Assembly: GCF_022647505.1 (NCBI RefSeq)
Contig: NZ_CP071409.1
Coordinates: 2,356,001 to 2,420,000 of the forward strand
Source of the DNA: [Pantoea] beijingensis
Lineage (GTDB): Bacteria > Pseudomonadota > Gammaproteobacteria > Enterobacterales > Enterobacteriaceae
Length of the DNA stretch: 64,000 bases
Reading direction: 5' to 3'
The notes beneath the pieces were generated by a model. That model saw only the letters and a program-made list of their open reading frames with translations. It ran no database searches and was not told the DNA's origin. The position numbers and the translations under genes are program-made. This document shows positions 19,218 to 28,963 of this stretch, one piece after another; position 1 is the first letter of the stretch; each line of letters opens with the position of its first letter.

Positions 19218-20171
19218 TCAAAAACGGACCAGCGCCGAACCCCAAGTGAAACCACCACCGAATGCTTCCAGCAGTATCAGCTGGCCGCGTTGGATCCGGC
19301 CATCACGTACAGCTTCATCAAGCGCCAGCGGAACCGAAGCCGCAGAAGTATTACCGTGACGGTCCAGCGTGACAACCACTTTTTCCATTCCCATACCAAG
19401 TCTCTTCGCCGTTGCATTAATAATGCGCAGGTTAGCCTGGTGCGGAACCAGCCAGTCAAGCTGGCTACGGTCAAGATTGTTCGCCGTTAAAGTCTCATCA
19501 ACAATGTGGGCCAGCTCGGTTACCGCGACTTTAAAGACTTCATTACCCGCCATCGTCAAGTAGGAAGGTTCAGATTGATGTGCACGGTCCTGATAAGGCA
19601 GCGTCAGTAATTCGCCATAGCGGCCATCCGCATGAAGGTGGGTAGAGATAATACCCGGCTGCTCACTTGCTCCTAAAACGACCGCACCTGCACCATCACC
19701 AAACAGGATGACCGTTCCGCGATCTTCTGGATCGAGTGTGCGAGCCAAAACATCGGAGCCGATGACTAGCGCATTTTTTACCACACCGTTTTTAATATAC
19801 TGATCGGCCACGCTCAGCGCATAGGTGAAACCCGCGCACGCGGCGGCAAGATCAAATGCGGCTGAATCGCGGATGTCCAGCATCTGCTGGATCATGCACG
19901 CCGAACTGGGGAACGCATGGCTCGAGGACGTGGTTGCAACAATAATTAGTCCGATATCATTTTTATCAACGCCGGCCATTTCAAGCGCACATTCAGCTGC
20001 GTGAAACCCCATTGTTGCAACAGTCTCATCAGGACCAGCAATACGGCGTTCACGGATTCCTGTGCGGGTGACAATCCACTCATCGGATGTCTCTACCATT
20101 TTTTCCAGATCGGCGTTAGTCCGCACCTGTTCGGGCAAATAGCTACCCGTACCGATTATCTTCGTATACAT
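19218..20171 (-). CDS. fabH: 3-oxoacyl-ACP synthase III (FabH)
   Basis: FabH starts fatty-acid synthesis by condensing acetyl-CoA with malonyl-ACP. The 317 residues match E. coli in length. The catalytic triad is visible: Cys112 in [11 protein letters not shown], His in VPHQANLRI, and Asn in [13 protein letters not shown]. The C terminus GSALVRF is the family end. It starts 6 bp after plsX, so it belongs to the same operon. Confidence 0.98.
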   Translation of the reverse strand: MYTKIIGTGSYLPEQVRTNADLEKMVETSDEWIVTRTGIRERRIAGPDETVATMGFHAAECALEMAGVDKNDIGLIIVATTSSSHAFPSSACMIQQMLDIRDSAAFDLAAACAGFTYALSVADQYIKNGVVKNALVIGSDVLARTLDPEDRGTVILFGDGAGAVVLGASEQPGIISTHLHADGRYGELLTLPYQDRAHQSEPSYLTMAGNEVFKVAVTELAHIVDETLTANNLDRSQLDWLVPHQANLRIINATAKRLGMGMEKVVVTLDRHGNTSAASVPLALDEAVRDGRIQRGQLILLEAFGGGFTWGSALVRF

Positions 20172-20177
20172 GTACGC

Positions 20178-21212
20178 TCAGTCACTCTTCGGTAATACAA
20201 CCTTTAGGCGGGCAGCAATTCGCTCGGGAACTTGCCGCCGCACCGCCTGCTCAGCCTGTTCGATTGCCGCCACAAATGCATCGCGATTTGCGGCTCCGTG
20301 GCTCTTAATCACGATACCACGCAATCCTAACAGACAAGCGCCATTGTACTGGTCGGGATTAAGCTGGCCAAAACGTTGCAGCAGGCGCGTTTTCATCCAG
20401 CGCCCCAACAGTTTCATCCACCAAGCCCGCTTTTTACCTTCGCCCTGTGGTTTCAATAGCGAAAGGAACATTCTTATCACGCCTTCCATCGTTTTCAATG
20501 TGACGTTACCCACGAAGCCATCACAAACTAGCACATCCGTTTTACCGGTAAGAAGGTCATTACCCTCAACGTAGCCAATATAATTCATATCCGGCAAGGT
20601 GCGTAGGGTAACAGCCGCATCACGAATGCTGTCAAGACCCTTGCTCTCTTCCTGCCCAATATTTAACAGGGCTACACGTGGCACTTTAATTTCAAGCACC
20701 TGCTCCGCCATAACGGCACCCATAATGGCAAACTGCACCAGCATGTCGCTATCACACTCGATATTAGCCCCGAGATCCAGCACCACGGTTTTACTCCGCT
20801 GTTGGTTTGGCAACACCGACATTAGCGCCGGTCGTTCAATGCCATCCAGCGGTTTGAGTAATAATTTCGCCAACCCCATTAAAACGCCGGTATTACCAGC
20901 ACTAATGCAGGCCTGTGCCTTTCCTTCCTTCACCAATTCAAGCGCGATGCGCATTGAGCTACCGCGACTGTTTCGGATAGCCTGAGAAGGTTTAGCATCA
21001 CTGGCAATAACCGATTCGGCAGGAATAATCTGCAAACGCTTAACCACAGCAGAATCAGCTTTGGCGAGTAATGACGAGATTTTGTCGGGATCGCCGACCA
21101 GAAGAAGTTGTAGTTGCGAATTAGAGGCCAGTGCCTGCATTGCAGCAGGCACTGTCACGCGAGGACCAAAGTCCCCGCCCATGGCATCTATCGCCAGGGT
21201 CAAACGTGTCAA
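20178..21212 (-). CDS. plsX: Phosphate acyltransferase PlsX
   Basis: PlsX converts acyl-ACP to acyl-phosphate for the first step of phospholipid synthesis. From the TTG at 21212 it has 344 residues beginning [17 protein letters not shown], the start that lines up with the E. coli protein. A second TTG at 21236 would add eight residues and follows rpmF by three bases; I cannot decide by ribosome site, since neither is strong. SAGNTGVLM and [13 protein letters not shown] are family motifs. The C terminus is about 12 residues shorter than in E. coli. Confidence 0.94.
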   Translation of the reverse strand: MTRLTLAIDAMGGDFGPRVTVPAAMQALASNSQLQLLLVGDPDKISSLLAKADSAVVKRLQIIPAESVIASDAKPSQAIRNSRGSSMRIALELVKEGKAQACISAGNTGVLMGLAKLLLKPLDGIERPALMSVLPNQQRSKTVVLDLGANIECDSDMLVQFAIMGAVMAEQVLEIKVPRVALLNIGQEESKGLDSIRDAAVTLRTLPDMNYIGYVEGNDLLTGKTDVLVCDGFVGNVTLKTMEGVIRMFLSLLKPQGEGKKRAWWMKLLGRWMKTRLLQRFGQLNPDQYNGACLLGLRGIVIKSHGAANRDAFVAAIEQAEQAVRRQVPERIAARLKVVLPKSD

Positions 21213-21239
21213 AGTAATCGCCGCACTCGGCCGCAAAAA

Positions 21240-21410
21240 TTACTTAACGATGACCTTGCGACCGCGGTAGTAACCATCCGCAGTGATGTGGTGACGCAGA
21301 TGCGTTTCGCCAGAAACTTTATCTACGGAAAGAGTGGTTGTGGTCAGCGCATCGTGTGAGCGACGCATGCCACGTTTTGAACGGGTTGGTTTATTCTGTT
21401 GTACGGCCAT
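21240..21410 (-). CDS. rpmF: 50S ribosomal protein L32
   Basis: Translating 21410 down to 21240 gives 56 residues, [20 protein letters not shown] onward, ending [11 protein letters not shown]. This is L32, a small basic protein of the large ribosomal subunit. AGGAGTAAGGTCC upstream of the ATG is a good ribosome site. It lies between yceD and plsX, the conserved arrangement that couples ribosome and lipid synthesis genes in one transcript. Confidence 0.98.
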   Translation of the reverse strand: MAVQQNKPTRSKRGMRRSHDALTTTTLSVDKVSGETHLRHHITADGYYRGRKVIVK

Positions 21411-21424
21411 GGACCTTACTCCTA

Positions 21425-21946
21425 TTACTTACGCTTTAAACTGGCTAATACGGCAAATGGATTTGGTTTTTCTACCTCTGCAGGCAGCTTCCCAAAGACC
21501 ATGTCCGCCTCGGACACTTCACAGTGTTCAGAATCATGCACCGGAACGACCGGCAAGGCGAGGATGATTTCATCTTCCACCAATGCCAGCAGATCAATTT
21601 CGCCAAACTCGTTGACGTTGATCGGCTCGTACGCTTCCGGCAGTGCTTCAGCCTGCTCGTCAGTAACGACCGGGCTAAAACAATACGTTACGTGAACATC
21701 ATGTGGGAACGACTGTCCGCAACGCTGACACGACAATGTTACAGCGACTTTGGCCGTACCGTTAAGCACCGCTAAGCGCTGATTGTCGATCGCGAACGAC
21801 ATATCGCATTCTACATCACTGTCCACACTGACGACCGACTCGGCGACGCGCTCCACCTGTTCAGGTGTATAAATGCCCTGATAATCAAGGCGTTTTTGAG
21901 CCGTACGGACCGGATCAAGAGTCAGGGGTAATTTTACCTTTTGCAT
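21425..21946 (-). CDS. yceD: DUF177 protein YceD, 23S rRNA accumulation factor
   Basis: YceD belongs to the DUF177 family, linked in bacteria and plants to accumulation of 23S rRNA; its exact biochemical role is unsettled. The 173-residue protein is acidic and has a CxxC pair in [10 protein letters not shown] that may bind a metal. The N terminus [20 protein letters not shown] is typical. It is the first gene of the yceD-rpmF-plsX-fab run and is divergent from yceF, so the 142-bp gap between them must hold both promoters. Confidence 0.95.
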   Translation of the reverse strand: MQKVKLPLTLDPVRTAQKRLDYQGIYTPEQVERVAESVVSVDSDVECDMSFAIDNQRLAVLNGTAKVAVTLSCQRCGQSFPHDVHVTYCFSPVVTDEQAEALPEAYEPINVNEFGEIDLLALVEDEIILALPVVPVHDSEHCEVSEADMVFGKLPAEVEKPNPFAVLASLKRK

Positions 21947-22088
21947 AGGGCGCGCATATTAACTTTGTAACGACATAGAGTCAAAGAAAAAGGCCGTTTT
22001 ACAGCATCTTTCACCCATTATTCGCATCCAGTGCGGCGCATAGTTTAAAATGCCTTTATCTGATTCGCTATATATTCTGAAAAAAAAT

Positions 22089-22673
22089 ATGACTGATTTA
22101 GTTTTAGCTTCCACTTCACCCTTTCGCCAGTCACTGTTAAATAAGCTGGGGCTCCCTTTTATTTCCGCTGCACCGCATGTGGATGAACATGCACACGAGG
22201 GAGAAAGCGCCCCACAGTTGGTTTTACGTCTCGCCGCCGCGAAGGCCTATGCCGTCGCAGAGCACTACCCTTCTCAGTTAATAATAGGGTCAGATCAAGT
22301 TTGTGTACTCGGGGGAGAAATAACCGGCAAGCCGCATACTGCAGCTAACGCCTGCGAACAATTACGTCGGGCCAGTGGCCAATCCATTATTTTTTATACC
22401 GGACTCGCTCTTTATTCAGGCAGAGAAAAGCGACTTGAGACAATCTGTGAAACCTTCACTGTTCATTTTCGCCACTTAAGCGAGGAGGAGATTTTGAATT
22501 ACGTTCGCCTGGAACAGCCGTTGCAGTGTGCTGGGAGTTTTAAGAGTGAAGGACTCGGCATCACGTTATTCGATCGGCTAGAAGGTCGCGATCCCAATAC
22601 TTTAATTGGTTTGCCGCTCATCGCCCTATGCGAAATGCTGAGATCGTTCGGCGTGAATCCGCTGCGAGGATAA
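22089..22673 (+). CDS. yceF: Maf-like nucleotide pyrophosphatase YceF
   Basis: YceF is a Maf-family house-cleaning pyrophosphatase reported to act on modified nucleotides such as m7GTP in E. coli. From the ATG at 22089 it has 194 residues, the E. coli length. LASTSPFRQ at the N terminus, the substrate-site [13 protein letters not shown], and the C-terminal SFKSEGLGI and [12 protein letters not shown] are Maf signatures. An upstream in-frame ATG at 22050 would add 13 residues; neither start has a strong ribosome site, so homology decides. It is divergent from yceD and convergent with rluC. Confidence 0.94.
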   Translation: MTDLVLASTSPFRQSLLNKLGLPFISAAPHVDEHAHEGESAPQLVLRLAAAKAYAVAEHYPSQLIIGSDQVCVLGGEITGKPHTAANACEQLRRASGQSIIFYTGLALYSGREKRLETICETFTVHFRHLSEEEILNYVRLEQPLQCAGSFKSEGLGITLFDRLEGRDPNTLIGLPLIALCEMLRSFGVNPLRG

Positions 22674-22773
22674 AGTAGAAGCCTGGCGGCCTCAGGAATC
22701 GCACACGGTGCGTCAGAAAAGCGGTGGTTTCGCCCGCGCCTGCGTAGCGAGTGAAAGGGCTGTTGGAAAGTGT

Positions 22774-22813
22774 GGGAGCAGGGCCGGCGCTAACCGGTCC
22801 TGCCTGGCTATCC
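22774..22813. repeat. REP-like short palindromic repeat, copy 2
   Basis: This GC-rich palindrome lies between convergent yceF and rluC. Its reverse complement matches 5402-5441 at 32 of 40 positions with only transitions. The arms GCAGGGCCGG and CCGGTCCTGC can pair with a single G-T. The rest of the 160-bp gap holds no gene that I can support. Confidence 0.55.
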
Positions 22814-22832
22814 CAAAGATGACTGCGCCTTT

Positions 22833-23783
22833 TTATTTTTTGCGTAATAACATCAGGCAACGTTTCAGCTTCTCATCCAGTGGGGCCTCCACACGCATCA
22901 CCTCCCCCGTATGCGGGTGCGTAAATCTTAACGCGGCCGCATGCAGGAACAGACGATTCAGGCCGGTTTCTGCAAGTTGACGATCAAATTCACGCTCACC
23001 GTAACGATCGTCAAAAGCAATCGGATGGCCCGCATGCAAAGTATGTACACGGATCTGGTGCGTGCGCCCGGTGATCGGACTGGCTTTTACCAGGGTCGCT
23101 TGCTCATAACGCTCTTCGACTTTAAAACGTGTCTCCGACGGTTTCCCCTCGCTGCTCACCCGTACAACCCGCTCTCCGCTTTGCAGAATATTTTTTAGCA
23201 ACGGCGCCTGGACGGCCTTCAGATGCGAAGGCCATTGCCCCCGCACCAACGCCAGATAATCTTTCTGCATCCCCTTCTCACGAAGTTGCTCATGCAGTGA
23301 ACGTAGCGCTGAGCGTTTCTTCGCAACCAGCAAAATACCGGATGTATCACGATCGAGTCGATGTACTAATTCAAGGAAACGCGCGTCTGGCCGTAAGGCG
23401 CGTAGCCCTTCAATCACGCCAAAACTGAGGCCACTACCACCGTGAACCGCAGTACCCGACGGTTTATTCATCACCAGAATATACTCATCCTCATAAAGGA
23501 TGGCGTCGGCGAGAGAAGCCACCTTCGCCAGTTTAGGCGAGACGGCGTCTTCTTCACGCTCAGCAACGCGCACAGGAGGAATACGCACCTCATCCCCCGG
23601 TTCCAGCTTATATTCAGGCTTAATGCGTTTTTTATTTACCCGAACTTCGCCTTTACGCAAAATTCGATAAATCATGCTTTTTGGTACCCCTTTGAGCTGG
23701 GTACGTAAAAAGTTATCAATGCGCTGTCCCGCTTCATCGGCGGAGATAGCAATAATCCTGACGGAAGGCGTATTCGTTTTCAT
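22833..23783 (-). CDS. rluC: 23S rRNA pseudouridine synthase RluC
   Basis: RluC makes pseudouridine at positions 955, 2504 and 2580 of 23S rRNA (E. coli numbering). The ATG at 23783 gives 316 residues starting MKTNTPSVRIIAI. An S4 RNA-binding domain covers about residues 18-80 (VPKSMIYRILRKGEVRVNKK), and the catalytic domain has the signature HRLDRDTSG with the catalytic aspartate and GRTHQIRVH. An in-frame start at 23813 is unlikely. It is divergent from rne across a long leader region. Confidence 0.97.
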   Translation of the reverse strand: MKTNTPSVRIIAISADEAGQRIDNFLRTQLKGVPKSMIYRILRKGEVRVNKKRIKPEYKLEPGDEVRIPPVRVAEREEDAVSPKLAKVASLADAILYEDEYILVMNKPSGTAVHGGSGLSFGVIEGLRALRPDARFLELVHRLDRDTSGILLVAKKRSALRSLHEQLREKGMQKDYLALVRGQWPSHLKAVQAPLLKNILQSGERVVRVSSEGKPSETRFKVEERYEQATLVKASPITGRTHQIRVHTLHAGHPIAFDDRYGEREFDRQLAETGLNRLFLHAAALRFTHPHTGEVMRVEAPLDEKLKRCLMLLRKK

Positions 23784-23952
23784 GGTCGGCGATTCTAAAT
23801 AGTGAGGTGCCATAGCGCCACCTCTTTTTCTGTGCTTAACTGACAGTCTGCCTGATAACGTAGTGTTTATGCGCGCTTTTTATTCGGATTGCCGGAAACC
23901 ACGGCAAAAGACCGATTTAAAACGGGAATAAACTTCTCAAGGCGGTAAAAGT

Positions 23953-23972
23953 CACCTTGCTATAACAAGGTG
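23953..23972. other. Perfect 7-bp inverted repeat in the rluC-rne gap
   Basis: CACCTTG and CAAGGTG are separated by CTATAA. The repeat lies 386-405 bp upstream of the rne start, close to where the E. coli rne transcript would start (about 361 nt upstream). It may be an operator or part of a hairpin; I do not know a protein that binds this sequence. Confidence 0.35.
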
Positions 23973-24089
23973 AGCAATGGAATAATGCTAGCGTTTTTCG
24001 CTTTATACCTTGACGACGCGGGTAGCTAGCGAATAAAGGAATTTTGCCGGATAGCACATACACGCAGCAATGGCGTAAGACGTATTGTG

Positions 24090-24357
24090 ACATCAGGCAT
24101 TTAGCGGGCTGCGGGTTGCAGCCTGGACGAATAAGACGGGATTGATTCTCTCTGGTGATTCAGTAGCGGTTCCCCCTCGTAAAAGCGCTGTTTTTTCCGT
24201 ATGAAAAACAGGCTGCCGAGATTTTGCGCCCCTTGAGCCACCGACAACCGTGAGGTTGACGGTTTTGCGATGAGACACGGGGCCATCGGTTGTTCCTCGT
24301 CCAGCGTTACCATGCCCGTAGCTTTGTCACTAATGTAAGAATAATGAGTAAGTTACG
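24090..24357 (+). promoter_or_regulatory. rne 5' leader with hairpins, likely autoregulatory
   Basis: In E. coli the rne mRNA has a leader of about 360 nt whose hairpins recruit RNase E to cut its own message. Here the gap between rluC and rne is 574 bp and contains no credible ORF. Hairpins visible on the + strand are GGCTGC-GGGTT-GCAGCC (24107-24123), CAACC-GTGA-GGTTG (24245-24258) and an A/T-rich one near 24189-24210. The last bases before the ATG, AGTAAGTTACG, give only a weak ribosome site. The autoregulatory role is inferred by analogy; the promoter is not identified with certainty. Confidence 0.6.
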
Positions 24358-27300
24358 ATGAAAAGAATGTTGATAAACGCGACTCAGCAGGAGGAGTTGC
24401 GTGTTGCACTGGTGGACGGACAGCGCCTGTACGACCTGGATATAGAAAGCCCGGGACACGAACAGAAAAAGGCCAACATCTATAAAGGCAAGATCACTCG
24501 CATTGAACCCAGTCTTGAAGCGGCATTTGTTGATTACGGTGCTGAAAGACACGGTTTTCTTCCTCTGAAAGAAATCTCCCGCGAATACTTCCCTGCAAAT
24601 TACAACTCACATGGTCGTCCTAATATTAAAGACGTACTACGTGAAGGACAGGAAGTCATCGTTCAGATAGATAAAGAAGAGCGCGGAAATAAAGGTGCTG
24701 CGTTAACTACGTTTATTAGTCTGGCCGGTAGCTATCTGGTTCTGATGCCGAATAATCCTCGCGCTGGCGGTATTTCACGTCGTATTGAGGGTGACGATCG
24801 CACAGAACTGAAAGAAGCGCTCTCCTCGCTGGAATTACCCGATGGTATGGGGTTGATTGTGCGTACCGCCGGCGTGGGAAAATCAGCCGAGGCACTGCAA
24901 TGGGATCTCAGCTTCCGCATGAAACACTGGGAAGCAATCAAAAAAGCTGCAGAAAACCGCCCTGCTCCATTCCTGATTCATCAGGAAAGTAACGTTATTG
25001 TCCGTGCCTTTCGCGATTATTTGCGCCAGGATATCGGCGAAATTCTCATCGATAACCCGAAGGTTCTTGAACTGGCACGCCAGCACATTGCAGCACTGGG
25101 TCGGCCAGATTTCACCAGTAAAATTAAGCTATATACCGGTGAAATCCCACTATTCAGCCATTACCAAATTGAATCGCAAATTGAATCTGCATTTCAACGT
25201 GAAGTGCGCTTGCCTTCCGGTGGATCCATCGTCATTGATACCACCGAAGCTCTAACCGCGATTGATATCAACTCCGCCCGGGCAACGCGCGGTGGTGACA
25301 TCGAAGAGACGGCTTTCAATACCAACCTTGAAGCAGCAGATGAAATTGCACGTCAGCTGCGTCTGCGCGACCTTGGTGGTTTGATCGTTATCGACTTTAT
25401 TGATATGACGCCGGTTCGCCATCAGCGCGCGGTAGAAAATCGTCTGCGTGAGGCCGTACGTCAGGATCGTGCCCGTATTCAGATAAGCCATATTTCGCGC
25501 TTTGGCCTGCTCGAAATGTCGCGTCAGCGCCTTAGCCCGTCGCTAGGAGAATCGAGCCATCACGTTTGCCCACGCTGTAGCGGTACCGGGACCATTCGCG
25601 ACAACGAATCACTTTCGCTCTCTATTTTACGCCTGATTGAAGAAGAGTCGCTGAAAGAGAACACCAAAGAAGTGCATGCCATCGTGCCGGTGCAGATTGC
25701 ATCCTATCTGCTCAACGAGAAGCGTGATGCTGTAAGCGCGATTGAGAAACGCCAGGGTGGTGTTCGTGCCATTATCGTGCCAAACGATCAAATGGAAACG
25801 CCGCACTACTCCGTACTGCGCGTACGCACTGGCGAAGAAACGCAGACACTGAGCTACCATCTGCCAAAGCTGCATGAAGCCGAAATGGCATTGCCTTCCG
25901 AAGAGGAACATGCCGAGCGTAAACGCCCTGAACAACCTGCTCTGGCTGCTTTTGTTATGCCAGATGCGCCGCCGTTGCCACAGGAAACGGCGTCTGCTAC
26001 TGAGCATAAAGCGACCGTTAAACAGCAGCCTTCGGTGGTCGCAGCGCAGAATACTCAGCCAGGCTTTATCAGTCGTCTTTTAAGCGGCTTGAAAAAGTTC
26101 TTTGCCGGCGAAGAACAAGGCACTGTTGCCTCTGTGACCGCTGAAAGCAGCGAACAAAAAGCAGCAGAGGCTACTCAGCAGCGTAATGAACGTCGTAATA
26201 ATAACAATCGTCGTAACAATAATCGCCGCGACCGTAATGGTGAACGCAGCGAGCGTAACGGTGAACGCGGTGAGCGTAATAACCGCGACCGCACAGGTGA
26301 AAGTCGCGATGGCCGCGATAATCGGGACAACCGGGACAACCGTGACAACCGTGACAACCGGGAAGATAATCGCCGCAACAACAAGCGTCCTGTAGCTAAC
26401 ACAGAACAACGCGATGAGCGTCAGGTTGCACAAACAGATGAAGCCCGTAATCAACAACGTGATGAGCAACAACAGCAACGTCGCGATCAGCGCGCAGAGC
26501 GCCAGCGCCGTCGTCAGGAAGAGAAACGCCAACAGCTGCAGGAAGTTAAAGCTGAAGAAGCGGTTATCATCGATGACGTGAGCGAAAAAAGTGTGGAAAG
26601 CGAGGAACGTGTTCAGGTCATGCCTCGTCGTAAACCACGTCAGTTGAACCAGAAAGTTCGCATTGAAACCGAGGAACAAACGGCAGCACGTCAGGCAATG
26701 CCGGATGAGCCAGTTGCGCGCAGCGTTGATGAAGAACCGGTTGCACCTGTTGCAGAACTGCCCGCTCCTGTTGCGAGCTACGTGGACGAGCAGGAAGAAA
26801 CAGACAACCGCGATAGCAATAGCATGCCACGCCGTTCGCGCCGCTCACCTCGTCATCTGCGTGTCAGCGGCCAGCGTCGTCGTCGCTATCGCGATGAACG
26901 TTATCCGACACAGTCACCGATGCCGTTGGGCTTTGCCGCCGCGTCTCCTGAAATGGCATCCGGTAAAGTATGGATAAGCTATCCGGTAGTACCGGCGCAG
27001 AACGAGTTTGCCGTTAACCCTCAACAGGAAAACGCGCCAGATTACGCACGGGAAGAGATCGCGCCAGCCATCTCCCTTCCGGACAGTTATTCTGAGGCTC
27101 CTACCGCTGATCAAGACGTAGCCGAGATTGCACCTCAGCATGTACCTGAAGCTGCAGGAATGCTGGTTGAAACAGAAGAAACGGCAGCAATTGATGTGCC
27201 GGTTAGCGAAGAGCCAACCGTTATTTCTGCTGCAGATGCAACGATCGCAGAAGAGACCGTCGCCACTGCTGAACCTGCTGATGAAGCAAGCGAAGCCGTA

Positions 27301-27741
27301 GCGGAAGCGTTCACGGCCGTTGAAGAGGCACCAAAAGCCGTTGAAGAGGTTACTGAAGCCGTTGATATTACGCCAGTTGCTATGGCAAGTCATATTGCCA
27401 GTGAAAATGTTGCAGGCGTCAGTTCTTCAACCGCATCGCAGGTTGAAGCGCTGTTAACCGCACCAGAAGCCCTCGCTGAGGAACCGGTTCAGGTCAATGA
27501 GCCTCATGCTCCAGTACCCGCGCGTGACGTGCCTCCGGCAACCGCCGTCGTGGCTGCTGCATCGACCAACTGGAAGCATCATGCTACCGCACCGATGACC
27601 AAAGCCCCCGCACCGACCTACCAGCCGGAACCTGTTCGCCACAGTGAATGGGTACGTCAGCCGTTTAATTTCGATGGTAAAGGTGCTGCCGGTGGACACA
27701 CCGCAACGCATCAGGCTACAGCACCCGCCACCAAGCCTTAA
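24358..27741 (+). CDS. rne: Ribonuclease E
   Basis: RNase E is the essential endonuclease of mRNA decay and rRNA/tRNA processing and the scaffold of the degradosome. The 1127 residues exceed the 1061 of E. coli. Residues 1-530 form the catalytic half: S1 domain near 35-120, the catalytic aspartates in [10 protein letters not shown] and VIDFIDMTP, and the zinc-link CPRC near 404. The unstructured tail has a membrane-targeting helix ([15 protein letters not shown], about 565-580), an Arg-rich region with RDN repeats, a second Arg-rich region ([20 protein letters not shown]), an acidic Ala/Val/Glu segment, and the PNPase-binding end [11 protein letters not shown] onward. Confidence 0.98.
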   Translation: MKRMLINATQQEELRVALVDGQRLYDLDIESPGHEQKKANIYKGKITRIEPSLEAAFVDYGAERHGFLPLKEISREYFPANYNSHGRPNIKDVLREGQEVIVQIDKEERGNKGAALTTFISLAGSYLVLMPNNPRAGGISRRIEGDDRTELKEALSSLELPDGMGLIVRTAGVGKSAEALQWDLSFRMKHWEAIKKAAENRPAPFLIHQESNVIVRAFRDYLRQDIGEILIDNPKVLELARQHIAALGRPDFTSKIKLYTGEIPLFSHYQIESQIESAFQREVRLPSGGSIVIDTTEALTAIDINSARATRGGDIEETAFNTNLEAADEIARQLRLRDLGGLIVIDFIDMTPVRHQRAVENRLREAVRQDRARIQISHISRFGLLEMSRQRLSPSLGESSHHVCPRCSGTGTIRDNESLSLSILRLIEEESLKENTKEVHAIVPVQIASYLLNEKRDAVSAIEKRQGGVRAIIVPNDQMETPHYSVLRVRTGEETQTLSYHLPKLHEAEMALPSEEEHAERKRPEQPALAAFVMPDAPPLPQETASATEHKATVKQQPSVVAAQNTQPGFISRLLSGLKKFFAGEEQGTVASVTAESSEQKAAEATQQRNERRNNNNRRNNNRRDRNGERSERNGERGERNNRDRTGESRDGRDNRDNRDNRDNRDNREDNRRNNKRPVANTEQRDERQVAQTDEARNQQRDEQQQQRRDQRAERQRRRQEEKRQQLQEVKAEEAVIIDDVSEKSVESEERVQVMPRRKPRQLNQKVRIETEEQTAARQAMPDEPVARSVDEEPVAPVAELPAPVASYVDEQEETDNRDSNSMPRRSRRSPRHLRVSGQRRRRYRDERYPTQSPMPLGFAAASPEMASGKVWISYPVVPAQNEFAVNPQQENAPDYAREEIAPAISLPDSYSEAPTADQDVAEIAPQHVPEAAGMLVETEETAAIDVPVSEEPTVISAADATIAEETVATAEPADEASEAVAEAFTAVEEAPKAVEEVTEAVDITPVAMASHIASENVAGVSSSTASQVEALLTAPEALAEEPVQVNEPHAPVPARDVPPATAVVAAASTNWKHHATAPMTKAPAPTYQPEPVRHSEWVRQPFNFDGKGAAGGHTATHQATAPATKP
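26314..26358 (+). repeat. In-frame 9-bp tandem repeat (RDN x5) in rne
   Basis: Five consecutive 9-bp units encode Arg-Asp-Asn: CGCGATAAT, CGGGACAAC twice, then CGTGACAAC twice. The two identical neighbouring pairs suggest recent slippage-type duplication. Just upstream (about 26230-26280) the sequence encoding [16 protein letters not shown] is also internally repeated. The array lies in the Arg-rich RNA-binding part of the RNase E tail, and unit changes would stay in frame. Confidence 0.85.
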
Positions 27742-27763
27742 CGGGTTTCATTATCGTTTTGGC

Positions 27764-27796
27764 AAAGCCCCGGTGTTTTCACCGGGGCTTTTTTTA
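27764..27796 (+). terminator. Terminator of rne
   Basis: AAAGCCCCGGTG-TTTT-CACCGGGGCTTT forms a perfect 12-bp stem with a T-tetraloop followed by T residues. It lies 22 bp after the rne stop. Confidence 0.95.
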
Positions 27797-27832
27797 TGTT
27801 ATTCCTTCTATGCACCTCGCAATTTCGCCGGC

Positions 27833-27877
27833 AAAAAAAAATCCCGTTACCGACTTTGGTGAGATCGGGAACGGGAT
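27833..27877 (-). terminator. Terminator of the flgKL transcript
   Basis: On the minus strand ATCCCGTT and AACGGGAT form a perfect 8-bp stem around a 21-base loop, followed by eight T residues. It lies about 90 bp beyond the flgL stop and back-to-back with the rne terminator. Confidence 0.8.
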
Positions 27878-27969
27878 AAAAAACGTACATAACTTACGCA
27901 CGCTCAAATTCTTTTTAACCTGACAGACATTTATATATCGGACAACGCAAGGGGTCTTATTATGGTGCG

Positions 27970-28938
27970 TTATCTATTAAGTTGAAAAAGCGACATGCCA
28001 GACATATCGCTAAATGTCTTGTAGGAAGCCTGTAACGCGGTCTGCTGCATCATATAGGATGAGATAACGCTATTATAATCAACGTCGACCAGATTGCTCA
28101 TTTGATTACTGAGAATAAGATTACGATCACCCGCCTGAGCGTCCAGTTTGTCCAATTCATCGAGTTGCGTTCCCAGCTCTGAGCGTACACTTAACACATT
28201 ATTAAGTGAGTTACGCAGACCACGGTTTGTCTTATCGATCGCAGCAACAGCTGCATCTTTAGTCGCCTGATCGGCATTGGCAACTGGCGTACGTAATGCC
28301 GCAATCGCGCCGTCCAGCATATTGAAAAGATTCGCTTCGCTGTCAGCAGGATCGCCACTCGGCTCTTTTACTGCATTCCCTGTAATTGACATAAAAACTG
28401 CCTCGCCGGTATGGCTGACCGTCATGGTACGGCTGATATCAACTTTCTGGGTGATCGCCTCTTTGCCGCCGACGTAACTCACGCCACCGTCAACATCAGC
28501 AAATGGCGGCAGATTACTGCTATAACCGGCAAAAATATAACGGCCATTGCCATCTGTGGTGTTAGCCTGATTCAGGAGTTGAGCTCGTATTCCTTCAAGC
28601 TGCGTGGCGACAGAGGCGCGATCATCGTCGCTCAGGGTTCCATTTCCTGCAAAAACAATCAGCTGCTGCGCGTCCTGGATGCTGCTGGTGACATTAGAAA
28701 GTACATTCTCTTCCAGAGAGATATTCTGCGTGGCAAACGTGCGCGCCAGGCCATATTGACTACTTTCTGCCTGCGCCTGCGCCAGAACCACCGCCCGGGA
28801 TGACGCAACGGGATCGTCCGATGGATTGATTACCCGTTTCCCGGTGGAGAGTTGCTCCCCCACTTTCATCCAGGCTGATTGCGCATCAGAAATGCCCTTC
28901 ATCTGCTGGTTATACATCATGCTGGTACTGAGTCGCAT
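27970..28938 (-). CDS. flgL: Flagellar hook-filament junction protein FlgL
   Basis: FlgL (HAP3) joins the hook to the filament. From the ATG at 28938 it has 322 residues beginning MRLSTSMMYNQQMKGISD, as in the family; an ATG at 28944 adds two residues but sits too close to the AAGGA site. The N- and C-terminal heptad regions typical of flagellin-like export substrates are present, and the end VDVDYNSVISSYMMQQTALQ matches flagellin-type C termini. It is transcribed with flgK, 25 bp upstream. Confidence 0.97.
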   Translation of the reverse strand: MRLSTSMMYNQQMKGISDAQSAWMKVGEQLSTGKRVINPSDDPVASSRAVVLAQAQAESSQYGLARTFATQNISLEENVLSNVTSSIQDAQQLIVFAGNGTLSDDDRASVATQLEGIRAQLLNQANTTDGNGRYIFAGYSSNLPPFADVDGGVSYVGGKEAITQKVDISRTMTVSHTGEAVFMSITGNAVKEPSGDPADSEANLFNMLDGAIAALRTPVANADQATKDAAVAAIDKTNRGLRNSLNNVLSVRSELGTQLDELDKLDAQAGDRNLILSNQMSNLVDVDYNSVISSYMMQQTALQASYKTFSDMSGMSLFQLNR

Positions 28939-28963
28939 CACCATTAATCCTTAGCTAATTTAA

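Noticed and set aside
21947..22088. Small RNA resembling E. coli SraB between yceD and yceF
   Set aside because: The position fits, but I could not recognise the RNA sequence or a terminator, so it stays unannotated.
26314..26358. Tandem repeat in rne as a CRISPR-like array
   Set aside because: Units are 9 bp without spacers and encode RDN in frame inside a protein; it is a coding microsatellite.
26080..26679. 199-codon open frame on the minus strand inside rne
   Set aside because: It is antisense to the Arg-rich, repeat-rich part of rne; its hydrophobic, Thr/Val/Ile-rich product is what the reverse complement of Arg/Asn/Asp codons gives. No ribosome site or homology.
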